In this document: positions 9,801 through 19,400 of the stretch, one piece after another
Position numbering within the stretch: position 1 is the stretch's first letter
Layout: every line of letters begins with the position of its first letter
DNA from: a virus
Reading direction: 5' to 3' (one strand)
DNA length: 64,000 bases
Virus record (IMG/VR): IMGVR_UViG_3300036770_005052
Span: 80,423 to 144,422 of that record
Position numbers and translations under genes: made by a program
The notes under the pieces: model-generated
What the model was told of the DNA's origin: nothing
The model's database searches: none
Seen by the model: the letters and a program-made list of their open reading frames with translations, nothing else

Positions 9801-11738
9801 GATGGCAATGGTTTTTATGGTTCAACTAGAACAGCTACAATTAAAAATAAAGTATTTCTTGCTAACGTTGATAAAGTTTATTATTGGGTTATTAAAGGCG
9901 GTGGTGGATGGGGCGATGAACCTTTTGATACTTTATCATTACAATATTCGATTGATGGAACTGCTTGGTCAGCTACTATTGACTCTACAAATTATTCAGA
10001 TATTTTATCTACAAATAGTTGGACTCTAAAGTCTGTAACAGTTCCTGCAGGTGCCAAATATTATAATGGTGTTTACTTAAGATTTTCACAACCTGGTTAT
10101 AATACATCTAGTGTTTATAGAAGTTGGGCATTTACTTCAGTTTTATTTGATTTAAACAGTATATCTTCATCAGGATCTGGAAAATCTACATCATTTGCTT
10201 TGATGGATTTATCATCTTCATCTAATATTATTTTCCCAACTCCTCAACCTGGAACTAGATTAACGACAGTTGGTAGTGTTACTGGAATGGCAACCAGAAC
10301 TGAAGTGCCATCTTCAACACCAATTGTGGTATTTGACGGTAATGGTTTTTATGGTTCAACTAGATGGGTTTCAATACCAAATAAAGTCTTTTTAGGTGGT
10401 ATGTCCAGACTATATTATTGGGTAAATCGTGGTGGTGGTGGATGGGGAGATACCCCCTATGACACTTTATCATTACAGTATTCAATTGATGGAACTACTT
10501 GGTCAGCCACTATTGATTCAATTTCACAAACAACTAGTTATGATGGTACAAGTGAAATTTCAAGTAATCAATGGACTTTAAGAGAAGTTGATATTCCACA
10601 AGGAGCCAAATATTATAATGGTGTTTACTTAAGATTTTCACAATCTACTTATAATACATCAAATGTATATTATACTTGGGCAGTAACTTCAATAGTTGCA
10701 ACTATTAACGAATATGATCAATCTTATACACCAAGTACACTTAGTTTAATTGATCTCTTAAATCAAGATACTTTTAATCTGACAAAACCACGTACAGCTG
10801 CAAGAATAACTACAGTTAGTGGTGTTGCTGGAATGGCAACCAGAACTGAAGTGCCATCTTCAACACCAATTGTGGTATTTGGTGAGGCTGACTTATATCC
10901 TGGATTTTATGGTTCATCAAGAACATTAACAAATAGATCGAAAATTTTCCTCTCTAATGTTAATCAAGTTCAATTTTATGTTAATAAAGGTGGATCTAAT
11001 GGGGCTCAAACATGGGGTGATGAACCATTTTCATCATTATTTTTACAATATTCCGCCGATGGAATTACTTGGTCTACACTTTATGAAGTAGTAAGGACTA
11101 CAGTATCACCAAATACATGGACTCTTCAAACTGTCACAGTTCCAGCGGGAGCAAAATACTACAATGGAGTTTTCTTAAGATTCTCCCAACAATCTTATAA
11201 TGCATCTTCTTCATATTACACATGGGCAGCTACATCAGTAGTGGCACTTCCATCATCTGGAACTTCTGGAACTATTAGTTATTCTGACGATACAACAACA
11301 AACAGTACATATTATCCATCCGTAATTTCCGCAACTAGTGGTGGTTCTTTAAGAATTTCTTCCACAAAACTAACATACAACCCTTCAACTGGAAGACTTT
11401 CTTCAAGTAGTGTTTCTGACTCTAAAGGAGACTTAAGAACAATTCCAGTTAATGTGAAAAGTACTGGATATACACTAGTGCTTTCTGATGCTGGTAAGAT
11501 TATATCAACATCTTCTGGAATAACAATTCCTACTAATGTCTTTAGTAGTGGAGATGCTATTAGTGTATTTAATAATTCAGCATCAACACAAACAATAACT
11601 GCAAGTTCCGTTACGATGTATTTTCCTGGTTATTCTTCAGCTTTTGGATCTATAACATTGGATGCGAGAGGTGTATGCACAATTCTTTGTGTATCATCTA
11701 ATGTTTTTGTAATTTCTGGTGCAGGATTGATACCATGA
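6864..11738 (+). CDS. Second collagen-like tail fibre with five tandem adhesin-type domains
   Basis: 1624 residues. Residues 1-75 are a short head domain. Residues about 78-570 are a (G-X-Q)n collagen-like stalk with six LSNFQGTQG breaks and a few GD/GS-K breaks. Five tandem domains of about 180 residues follow, starting near 575, 751, 930, 1109 and 1291. Each contains TRTEVPGST-IVVFDGNG, then YYWV-KGGGGWGD-P, then YYNGVYLRFSQ and W-TSI. The last about 160 residues form a separate beta-rich tip ending FVISGAGLIP. The repeated globular domains look like carbohydrate-binding or tip modules, but I do not recognise a named family. The gene overlaps the next start by 4 bp (ATGA). Confidence 0.85.
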   Translation: MVRYNSGRVRKFDQTGITSDRYQFLGLEQAEPDLGDPIVGVSSVIANPAPPGDQYVLAAVDGQVGKRYWLKSTNLVGIGSTGTQGTAGPPGSQGVQGSLSNFQGTQGRQGTQGNQGLQGNQGIQGVQGFLSNFQGTQGNQGSQGTQGNQGLQGTQGNQGLQGTSGNQGSQGLQGNQGVQGVQGFLSNFQGTQGNQGSQGLQGNQGTQGLQGSIGSQGTQGFQGIQGNQGTQGLQGSIGSQGTQGFQGIQGNQGLQGNFGNQGVQGAQGSQGVQGPNGSFGAKGDQGVQGLQGLQGTSVQGSQGAQGVLSNFQGTQGNQGIQGSQGMQGAQGVQGFLSNFQGTQGNQGLQGNQGIQGVQGFLSNFQGTQGIQGSQGSQATQGVQGAQGSIGPQGFQGLQSSQGMQGNIGNQGGQGLQGLQGTQGFSGSTGSKGDQGAQGLQGLQGSQGNQGLSNQGPQGPQGSQGSQGLQGSQGTQGFTGGEGRQGAQGPQGVQGLSGGEGRQGAQGPQGVQGVQGLQGFSGNVGSKGDQGAQGVGAQGTQGLQGFSGSIGGKGDQGAQGIQGVQGLTGISPLTSASLAVIDAAVSSTINLGSGARLSTVASVSAMATRTEVPGSTSIVVFDGNGNRSATTAGKYYLSAVSKLFYWVNRGGGGWGDDPAGTTVELQFSYDGSTGWTALDQVTTSIVSSNNTWIQREIILSNFSGSQYYNGVYLRFVQSPLSRSSNVDTWAFTSVIYQAGSAGGGGSTSTGSNSLAVMDVSSTSTISLPSYPSTSGVRLTTVSGVTGMTSRTEVPGSTPIVVFDGNGIANSTRTVTLPNRVYLSTVNKLYYWVIKGGGGWGDEPFDTLSLQYSYDGTNWLGTIDSTAYQDILSTNTWTQKSVTVPAAAKYYNGVYLRFSQPGYNTSSTYRSWAITSIIPDFGAAGGGSSGGSTSLALVDLSSSNNFDFPTPQPGARLTTVSAVTGMATRTEVPGSTPIVVFDGNGFYGSTRTATIKNKVFLANVDKVYYWVIKGGGGWGDEPFDTLSLQYSIDGTAWSATIDSTNYSDILSTNSWTLKSVTVPAGAKYYNGVYLRFSQPGYNTSSVYRSWAFTSVLFDLNSISSSGSGKSTSFALMDLSSSSNIIFPTPQPGTRLTTVGSVTGMATRTEVPSSTPIVVFDGNGFYGSTRWVSIPNKVFLGGMSRLYYWVNRGGGGWGDTPYDTLSLQYSIDGTTWSATIDSISQTTSYDGTSEISSNQWTLREVDIPQGAKYYNGVYLRFSQSTYNTSNVYYTWAVTSIVATINEYDQSYTPSTLSLIDLLNQDTFNLTKPRTAARITTVSGVAGMATRTEVPSSTPIVVFGEADLYPGFYGSSRTLTNRSKIFLSNVNQVQFYVNKGGSNGAQTWGDEPFSSLFLQYSADGITWSTLYEVVRTTVSPNTWTLQTVTVPAGAKYYNGVFLRFSQQSYNASSSYYTWAATSVVALPSSGTSGTISYSDDTTTNSTYYPSVISATSGGSLRISSTKLTYNPSTGRLSSSSVSDSKGDLRTIPVNVKSTGYTLVLSDAGKIISTSSGITIPTNVFSSGDAISVFNNSASTQTITASSVTMYFPGYSSAFGSITLDARGVCTILCVSSNVFVISGAGLIP
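7107..8565 (+). repeat. Collagen-like repeat tract of the second fibre
   Basis: Same GGN-NNN-CAA codon periodicity as in the first fibre gene. Stretches of up to about 96 nt are shared with it, including the break encoding FLSNFQGTQG. This indicates recombination or gene conversion between the two fibre genes. Confidence 0.88.
8585..11265 (+). repeat. Five tandem copies of a ~180-residue fibre domain
   Basis: Protein repeats are recognised by the recurring TRTEVPGST, VVFDGNG, GGGGWGD and YYNGVYLRF motifs. Copies 2-4 are closest to each other; copy 5 is the most divergent and carries a longer loop after VVFG. Confidence 0.85.
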
Positions 11739-12394
11739 GTATTCAGCAACTATTTTTTTCAGGTGGATTTAGTTTACAATTACCTGATTTTATTTCTTCT
11801 GGATCAAAATTACCTGTTTATGGAACAAGTGGTGGTTCCTACCCTCCTCCTGGATGGGTTGGTGTTCAAAATGCTTCTGTTGATGATGGTTGGTTATCTA
11901 TTTTTCTTCCATTTACATTTTATATTGCTGGAAATGGATACACTACAACCTATATAAGTTCAAATACCTATCTTACATTTGGTTCTGGATCTGCCAGTTT
12001 TAGCGGATTATCTGCCTCAAATCCAGCTCTTCCAAAATTTATGTTTGGTGCTTTCGATAACTCTTTTCAAAGAGTTTCTAGATTCACTAGTGGAACCGAT
12101 TATCAAAGAATTCGTTATGAAGGAACTGCCTCTACTATTGGTACTGTAGGTTCTCCAAATATTGTTCTTGAAATTACGTTATTTAATCCAGAAAATTATG
12201 GTGGATTAAATGTTCTCGAATTATTAACAGGGGATCATAACAGAACAGGAGGAGTAAGTCTTGTGGCAAATTCATCTACAGCATACGCTACATATACTCA
12301 ATCTCCTTTTAGAAGTTATGTATTTGTAGGAAATAGCAATGGAACATCATGGAAAATTTATACAGATTATTATGTAAATAACACTGATTATTAA
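11735..12394 (+). CDS. Putative fibre-tip or fibre-accessory protein
   Basis: 219 residues, starting within the stop of the collagen fibre (ATGA overlap), so probably made in fixed ratio to it. The protein is rich in Ser, Thr, Gly and aromatic residues with beta periodicity (YTTTYISSNTYLTFGSGS, IVLEITLFNPENY). No cysteines, membrane segments or enzyme motifs are visible. Position and composition suggest a virion protein, perhaps a fibre tip. It is the last gene before the consensus promoter at 12410, so it probably ends the late operon. Confidence 0.7.
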   Translation: MSIQQLFFSGGFSLQLPDFISSGSKLPVYGTSGGSYPPPGWVGVQNASVDDGWLSIFLPFTFYIAGNGYTTTYISSNTYLTFGSGSASFSGLSASNPALPKFMFGAFDNSFQRVSRFTSGTDYQRIRYEGTASTIGTVGSPNIVLEITLFNPENYGGLNVLELLTGDHNRTGGVSLVANSSTAYATYTQSPFRSYVFVGNSNGTSWKIYTDYYVNNTDY

Positions 12395-12409
12395 GCTAAC
12401 TAGCACCTC

Positions 12410-12438
12410 TTGACAACCCTTCACAGATGCTATATAAT
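12410..12438 (+). promoter_or_regulatory. Consensus sigma70 promoter
   Basis: TTGACA at 12410-12415, a 17-bp spacer and TATAAT at 12433-12438. This is a perfect match to the host housekeeping-sigma consensus, 26 bp before the next ATG. It suggests early expression independent of phage factors. Confidence 0.85.
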
Positions 12439-12463
12439 ACTCAGGTAATCAATCAAAGACCAA

Positions 12464-12649
12464 ATGAAAACCGAAGAGTTCTTGAGTCGTTGCGTTGTCG
12501 ATACTCTTGCACGTAAATTTTACCTATATTCTAGTGAAGGTTCAGAACGAATCGTAGAATGCGAGAATGTTGACCAGTTTATGAACGTACTGGAAGTTGT
12601 GCGCACTCAGGTAAGTGAAGATTGTCTTGCATACACCGATCCTCTTTAA
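12464..12649 (+). CDS. Small conserved cyanophage-type protein, function unknown
   Basis: 61 residues (MKTEEFLSR start). It is mixed helical with acidic patches and ends CLAYTDPL. It is first in a short operon under the promoter at 12410 and is followed 3 bp later by the antitoxin-like gene. No catalytic motif is visible. Confidence 0.75.
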   Translation: MKTEEFLSRCVVDTLARKFYLYSSEGSERIVECENVDQFMNVLEVVRTQVSEDCLAYTDPL

Positions 12650-12652
12650 GAA

Positions 12653-12826
12653 ATGGAAGTTTTCACTGTAGATGAATTTCAAGAACATTTTGATAAACTC
12701 ATGGAAAGAGTCGAAAATGGTGAACATCTAGGTATAATCAACGAAAACGGCCAGGCGACAGTGATGATGCCATACGATGATGACCTTATACGAATACACA
12801 CTGAATTAAACAACGAAGCATCTTGA
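12653..12826 (+). CDS. Phd/YefM-type antitoxin-like protein, solitary
   Basis: 57 residues, starting MEVFTVDEF and continuing with RVENGEHLGIINENGQ-ATVMMP. This is the usual Phd/YefM N-terminal DNA-binding fold pattern (helix, ERVENGE turn, beta-hairpin with V-M/L-P). It lacks most of the C-terminal toxin-binding tail, and no RelE/Doc-like toxin lies beside it. Family knowledge: such proteins repress their own promoter and neutralise partner toxins. Here it could counter a host toxin or act as a small repressor (inference). Its stop codon overlaps the -35 box of the tRNA promoter. Confidence 0.75.
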   Translation: MEVFTVDEFQEHFDKLMERVENGEHLGIINENGQATVMMPYDDDLIRIHTELNNEAS

Positions 12827-12851
12827 CAAAGAGTTCCAGATCCTCTATAAT
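12823..12851 (+). promoter_or_regulatory. Consensus sigma70 promoter for the tRNA cluster
   Basis: TTGACA at 12823-12828, a 17-bp spacer and TATAAT at 12846-12851. The -35 box shares bases with the stop codon of the antitoxin-like gene. The first tRNA begins 12 bp downstream. Confidence 0.85.
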
Positions 12852-12863
12852 TGATCTGTTCAA

Positions 12864-12951
12864 GCGAGTGAGACTTGGTAGTCAGAGGAGTCTTATAAAC
12901 TCTTTCCGCCAGATTAGCGGCTTTGACCTGGTTCGAATCCAGGCACTCGTA
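12864..12951 (+). tRNA. Type II tRNA with long variable arm, apparent anticodon UAU
   Basis: The acceptor GCGAGTG pairs with CACTCGT. The D-arm is GAC-TTGGTA-GTC. The anticodon stem GGAGT/ACTCT encloses the loop CTTATAA (12892-12898), placing UAU at positions 34-36 (AUA codon, Ile). The variable arm has a CCGC/GCGG stem, and the T-arm is CCTGG-TTCGAAT-CCAGG. The long variable arm is typical of Leu, Ser or Tyr tRNAs, not Ile, so the amino-acid identity is uncertain. No CCA is encoded. Confidence 0.8.
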
Positions 12952-12953
12952 TC

Positions 12954-12991
12954 TGCTTACCCATTTTGTAGTGGGTTTTAGAGGGTAAGCA
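12954..12991 (+). other. Strong stem-loop between two tRNAs
   Basis: TGCTTACCC (12954-12962) is the exact inverted complement of GGGTAAGCA (12983-12991), with a 20-nt loop that has an internal alternative CCCA/TGGG pairing. There is no T-run after it. It may be a processing signal or a remnant of a deleted tRNA. Confidence 0.55.
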
Positions 12992-13008
12992 ACAGTAAAC
13001 CTACTTGA

Positions 13009-13092
13009 AAAGCGGTGACGTAACTGGTAGCCGTATCAGACTTAAAATCTGCTGGGAGTATTCCCGTGGGGGTTCGATTCCCCCCTCGCCCT
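13009..13092 (+). tRNA. tRNA-Leu (UAA)
   Basis: D-arm with ACTGGTAGC. Anticodon stem CAGA/TCTG around CTTAAAA, giving anticodon UAA at 13043-13045. Long variable arm (GGGA/TCCC). T-arm GGGGG-TTCGATT-CCCCC at 13068-13084. The acceptor pairs poorly in the normal register, while a shifted register (GGTGA with TCGCC) gives five pairs, so the 5' end is uncertain. Confidence 0.75.
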
Positions 13093-13097
13093 ATAAA

Positions 13098-13104
13098 ATA
13101 AATA
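13098..13104 (+). promoter_or_regulatory. T4-type late promoter motif
   Basis: ATAAATA, 20 bp before the next ATG. The same motif recurs before other virion genes in this window (13426, 19586, 20318, 21345, 22907, 56447). In T4-type phages it is the -10 element read by the gp55 late sigma factor. Confidence 0.5.
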
Positions 13105-13123
13105 TAAGATATGGGAAATCCCA

Positions 13124-13429
13124 ATGTCTTATCGTATTGATCACGCATACTGCTGGTACAACAATGGCAGTATGATTGTGAAGATGTATTTTATCAATCA
13201 TATACCTTTTACATTTGATGAACTTCCAGATGGTCATTTGTACGATCAAGATCTTTGTAGATTAGCAGATCAACAATGCACATTTGAACCGGAAGATTTG
13301 TATAAAAATTCATTCTATTTAATAGATGAAGAAGTACATCCATGTTTTTTTCCAGTTGAGTTAGAAAATCCTGAAGATCTTCCAGATAACCTTGAATATG
13401 ATTATGGTGAAGAAGACTTGACTAACTAA
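13124..13429 (+). CDS. Hypothetical acidic protein
   Basis: 101 residues, very acidic at the C-terminus (NLEYDYGEEDLTN). The N-terminal half is aromatic-rich and beta-like (YCWYNNGSMIVKMYFINHIPF). It follows the tRNAs, has a late-type motif upstream, and precedes a giant fibre gene. No family is recognised. Confidence 0.75.
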   Translation: MSYRIDHAYCWYNNGSMIVKMYFINHIPFTFDELPDGHLYDQDLCRLADQQCTFEPEDLYKNSFYLIDEEVHPCFFPVELENPEDLPDNLEYDYGEEDLTN

Positions 13430-13432
13430 ATA
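13426..13432 (+). promoter_or_regulatory. T4-type late promoter motif (CTAAATA)
   Basis: CTAAATA overlaps the stop codon of the previous gene and lies 32 bp before the start of the S74 fibre gene. It is a variant of the ATAAATA motif found before other fibre genes. Confidence 0.45.
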
Positions 13433-13464
13433 AAACATAGAATTACTACAGCTAATATAATACA

Positions 13465-16400
13465 ATGCCTCTTAATAAGTTAGAGAATTTTATTAAGAAT
13501 ACAGAAGGTCGTATTCTTTATGTAAATCCAAATGATCTTGATTCAACTGATTCGATTACTAATCAAGGAAATTCACTTGCTCAACCGTTTAAGACTGTAC
13601 AAAGAGCTCTTTTAGAATCAGCAAGATTTTCTTATTTGAGAGGTTATAATAATGATCTTACTGAAAAAACTACAATTTTACTTTTTCCAGGTGAACATTT
13701 AATTGACAATAGACCTGGTTATGCAATTTATGATAATGATCCCCTTGGTGCATATGCGGTTCCCCCAACTGGTGGTGTTGGAGTTCCTGCACCACAAACT
13801 TTATCATTAGAACTAGATTCAGTATTTGATCTGACTGATCCAGACAATATTCTTTACAAATTTAATAGTGTATATGGTGGTGTTATTGTTCCTCGTGGCA
13901 CTTCAATTGTCGGTCTTGATTTAAGAAAGACTAAGATTCGTCCAAAATATGTCCCAAATCCAACCGACCCAAGTGCAACTAATTCTGCAATTTTTAGAAT
14001 TACTGGTGCTTGCTATTTTTGGCAATTATCAATCTTTGATGGTGATGAAAGTGGATTAGTTTATACAAATCCAACATATTCTACCAGTATATATCAATCT
14101 ACTCCTACGTTTTCTCACCACAAACTAACTTGTTTTGAATATGCGGATGGTGTAAATCCTGTTGGTTCTTATGAATTAACAGATCTTGATATGTATTATA
14201 GTAAGCTCTCGAATGCTTACAATACTTATAGAAATATTGATGCAAAATATCCTTCTGAACCATTAGGATTTTCGAAAAAAGCCCCAGAATGGGAAATTGT
14301 TGGTGCATTCGCATCTGATCCTATTGATATTACTGGATTATTTTCGGGCAATGGTACAACTGCCGGAGCTAGAGTTACTGTAACTACCGCGTTTGAACAT
14401 AATTTAAATTCCGGAACTCCAATTAAAATTCGTGATGTTTCGGAAGGAACTTATAATGTTTCAACAAAAGTACAAGAAGTTTTAAGTCCAACTCAATTTA
14501 CATATCTCTTAACCTCATTTCCAATCAATTTAGATGCAAATCCAAGTGTATCTGGTGCAACAGTTACTGTCGAAACGGATACTGTCTCTGGTGCTTCTCC
14601 ATACATTTTTAACTGCTCTTTAAGATCAGTATGGGGTATGAACGGAATGCACGCTGATGGGTCAAAGGCATCAGGCTTCCGTTCCATGGTTGTTGCACAG
14701 TTCACCGCAGTATCACTACAAAAAGATGACCGTGCATTTGTAAAATATAATAATGTAGCAAGAGCATATGAAGGTGTTACCATTTCTCCAGTATCAGGAG
14801 CAGCTTTATCATCTGGCTCTTCTCAAACTGATGCAGAATTGGTTTATCACTTAGATCAAAACGCAATATATCGAAATGGATGGGAAACTAGCCATATTAA
14901 AATTTCCAATGATTCCTTTATTCAAATCGTATCTGTTTTTGCAATTGGTTTTAATAAGCATTTTGATGTTCAAAGTGGTAGTGATGCATCTATTACAAAC
15001 TCCAACTCTAATTTTGGTCAAATTTCATTAAATGCTGAAGGTTTTAAAAATGCTGCCTTTGGCAAAGATAATAAAGCATTTATTACATCAATTATACCTC
15101 CCAGAAATATTGATGAATTTGATGAAGACATTATTGAATGGCTTTCTTTAGATGTTGGCATTACAACTGCATATGGTAATGATACTACTGATACCTCTAG
15201 ACTTTACCTTTATGGTTTTACTGCCAAAGATAGTCTTCCAGTTAGCTTAACACAAGGATATCGTGTCGGTGCTCGTAAAAATGATATCTTATATCTTTCA
15301 TATAATGGGGTAGAATATAATGCTAAAATATACATGGAGGATCCTAGTGGTGTTGGATTAATTAGTGCTGAAAAATCATATTCAGTAATAGGATCTCCAT
15401 CAAATAATATTTTTACTTTAAATACTCCTTTAAATTTATTAACAACTGGAGAAAAAGTTGTTATTAATAGTGAAGATGGAGATCTGCCCGAAAATATAAC
15501 AGAGCATATTCCATATTATGTCATTAAAATTAATTCAACTCAAATCAAATTAGCAACATCATATACTAATGCAATTTTAGACAACCCAATTACTGTTTAT
15601 GGTGGAACAAATCTAATCATCAAAAGTAGGGTGTCTGATAAAAATGCTGGTGAATATGGTTCTCCTCTTCAATATGATGATACCTATCAAAATTGGTATA
15701 TAAAAGTTGCAGAAGATAATCAAATATATAATCTTCTCAATACAATTGGTGTTCAAACACTTACAGAAACTACAGATTTAAGTTATATAAAAAGAGTTTC
15801 TGATGGAAGAGCTCTTGATGAAAAATTATATAAAGTTAGGGTAGTTATTCCAAAAGAATTTGCAAATGCAAAAAATCCAGAATCTGGATTTGTTTTGCAA
15901 GAATCAAGTTCAACTGGTGCTAGAAATTCTGCAGATTTTAGTCGTACTACAATATCAACAAGTGATTATGACTATAAGAAAAACCCAAGATTTATTGAAA
16001 AATGTACATTACAAGATAATACAGTAACAGTCACTACAGAACTTCCTCATAATTTAAAAGTTGGGGATATTGTAATTATTAAATATGTAACTGACACTAT
16101 TAATACTACTGGAGATCAAACTTTAGGATACAATGGTTATTTTAAAGTTACGACTATCCCAAATATAATGAGTTTTCAATATGATATTGTAGATATAAAA
16201 GGAAAGTCACACTCTCCTGGAGTTTTTACTAATGATGTAACAAATAGAACAACAACATTACCAAGATATGAAAGAAATGATTTAAAATCAAATATATTCA
16301 TTTATAGAAATCAAGTAATTTCTCCATATATTGAAAACAGCCAAGATGGAATCTACCATCTTTATCTACTGAATGCAAGCAATACAGTCTCAACAGAGTT

Positions 16401-19400
16401 TACAAATTTACAATACAGTCAAAATAGTGTTGATTTATACCCCCAATTAGATAGAGATAATTTCGATTCTAACCCAGAATCTTCTATTACATTTGCCAAG
16501 AGAAATCCAATTGGTGATATTGTAACAAATGATCTTAAAAGAAGTGTTACTAGAGAAACTGTTGATAAATTACTAAAAGATTTTGGAAAAGGATTGAGAA
16601 TTTCTAATGTTTCTAGTACATCATCTTCCGCAACGATTACAATTGATCGTGATCATTTGTTAGGCGGAATAGTTGGATATTCTGCTTTAACTGGTGGAAG
16701 TGGTCATACTCCAGGAACTTATTATAATGTAAAATTATATAATGATCTTGCCTTATCTGAATGGAATGGTGCAACAGCAAAAGTTACAGTTTCAGGTTCT
16801 GGATCTGTTACAAATGCTGAGATAATTGCAAACGGTTCTGCATATACAAATAATTCAACTTTATATTTTGACAGTTTAAAAATTGGTGGATCTGCAAGTG
16901 CAAGAATTACAGTTTCAACTTCTGGAATTTCTACAAGTATAGGTGATGTTGTACAAATTGCTGGAGCTGGCACTACAACTTCAAATCAATATTATAGGAT
17001 TACTTCATTACCAGCAACAAATCAAATAGCAGTTGCAAGAACATCTGGTGATGCTTCTATTGCTTCTGGTCAATATGCATTAGTTATTGGCCCATCAGTA
17101 AAAATTAGTAGCACATCATACACATCAAATACAGGTCTTTTAACAGTTAATTCATCATCTGCACACGGATTATTGGCTGGAAATAGATTTAGAATTATTG
17201 ATTCATCAAATAATAATCTTGGTGACTATGTTGTAAATGAAAGAATTAGCTTAACTTCATTTACAGCTTTTACATATAAATCTATTTCTGCATCAAATGG
17301 ATTTATTTTAAAACATGGCTTATCAGCTAATAATGGAGTTTCTGATACTAGAGGTGAAAACTTAGGTGTAAGAGGAATTCCATTATATGCAAATGAGTCA
17401 TTAAAACTTCAAAATTCAATTACAACAGATACTGTAATTGATGTATTACCATCTACGGTTGGAATAACAACAATTGCAGGAAGATTCCCATTAGGATCTT
17501 ATATTCAAATTGATAATGAAATTATGAGAATCACTACTTCTGGTAGTGAAACTACATTTGGTGTTATCAGAGGTTCTTTGGGAACACGTCAAGAAGATCA
17601 TGATGCAAATTCTATAATTCGTAAAATTGAACCAATAGCAGTAGAATTTAGAAGACCTTCAATTTTACGTGCATCTGGTCACACATTTGAATATATGGGA
17701 TTTGGACCTGGCAACTATTCAACGGGTCTTCCGCAAGTTCAAATACGTGCTCTTACAGATAGAGAGGAATTTCTTTCACAAGCACAAGAAAGATCTTGTG
17801 GTGCTGTAATTTACACTGGAATGAATAATAAAGGTGATGTTTACAGTGGTAATACAAAAACTATTGCATCTAGTGGTGAGATTATTTCTTATGACATTCC
17901 AAAACCAACAGTAACTGGACAAGATCCTACAAAATTAAGTGTTGTATTTGACGAAGTTACTGTTAAAGAAAGATTATTGGTTGAAGGTGGTGCATCTGCA
18001 ACTGTTCTTTCCCAATTTAACGGACCTCTTACACTTAATGGGCAACTTAGAGTTAAGGCAAAAGCAACATTTAGTAGACAAGTAAAAATTTCAAATACTA
18101 CACCATCAACCAACAAATTTACTGGTGCTTTGATCATCAATGGTGGTGTAGGAATTCTTGAAAATATAAATGTTGGTGGAATTGGTTCATTCTCAAATTC
18201 TCAAGATTCAACTACTATTGCCAACGGATCTATAGTTACAAATGGTGGAGTTGGAATTGAAAAAAGACTTAATGTTGGCGGCGCAGTTGGATTTACAAGT
18301 ACTACAGACTCGACAAGTGGATCAACTGGAGCATTTGTGATAACTGGTGGTGTTGGAATTGGCAAAAACTTAAATGTTAGTGGAATTACAAATGCTGAAA
18401 ACAGCACCGATTCCACATTAATTTCAAATGGATCTTTAACCGTTCAAGGTGGAGTTGGAATTAGAAAAAGACTTAATGTTGGTGGTGCTGTTGGATTTAC
18501 AAGTACTACAGATTCCACATCCACAACTTCTGGCGCATTAATTGTAACTGGTGGTGTTGGAATTGGTAAAACAGTATTCATTGGTGGTAGTTTAAATGTT
18601 GCATTAACTAGATCTACAACTCTTGGTGGAACATTGAGTGTTGTTGGAAATACAAATTTGAGTGGAACATTGGGTGTTGCAGCTGGTCAAGCAACTGATC
18701 TTGGCGGAACATTAAATGTTGATGGTGCCACAACATTGCAAAGCACATTAGATGTTACTGGAAGTTCAACATTTAATAGTAATACCACAATTAATGGAAT
18801 ATTAGATGTAAACTCTGGTGCCACTATTGATAATATCAGAATTGGAATTGCAAATGACAATACAATTGACACAAGCACTGGTGGATTAACATTAGATTCT
18901 TCGAGTGGTACAACTACAATCAGCGATAATACTACTATAACAGGAACTCTTGATGTTTCTGCAAATATAACTGGAAGTAGTGCTATCAGTGCTACTGGTA
19001 ATATTAGTGCTGGTAATAGATTAATTGGACAACTTCAAAGATCAGTCAGAATTGTGGGGTCTGGGGTCGATTCTACATTTAACAATAGCAGTGATGTTAC
19101 AGTTACCCTACCAGACAAAACTAAAATAACAGTTTCTGGAAGCACAGATCCTGGTATTTCAAATGGATTTAGGGAAAATATGACTGCAACCAGACAGGGT
19201 GATGCAGATACTTTGATGTTTAGGGGAATCAATGGTGGAACTTCAGTAGGAAGTGGTGGACTCACATGTGCTGGTGATATTATTGCATTTGCTTCTGATG
19301 AAAGATTAAAAACTAATATTGAGCCAATCGAAAATGCGGTTGATAAGGTACTCAAACTCCGTGGATTTACATATAACTTTAATGAAATTGGAGAAGAACT

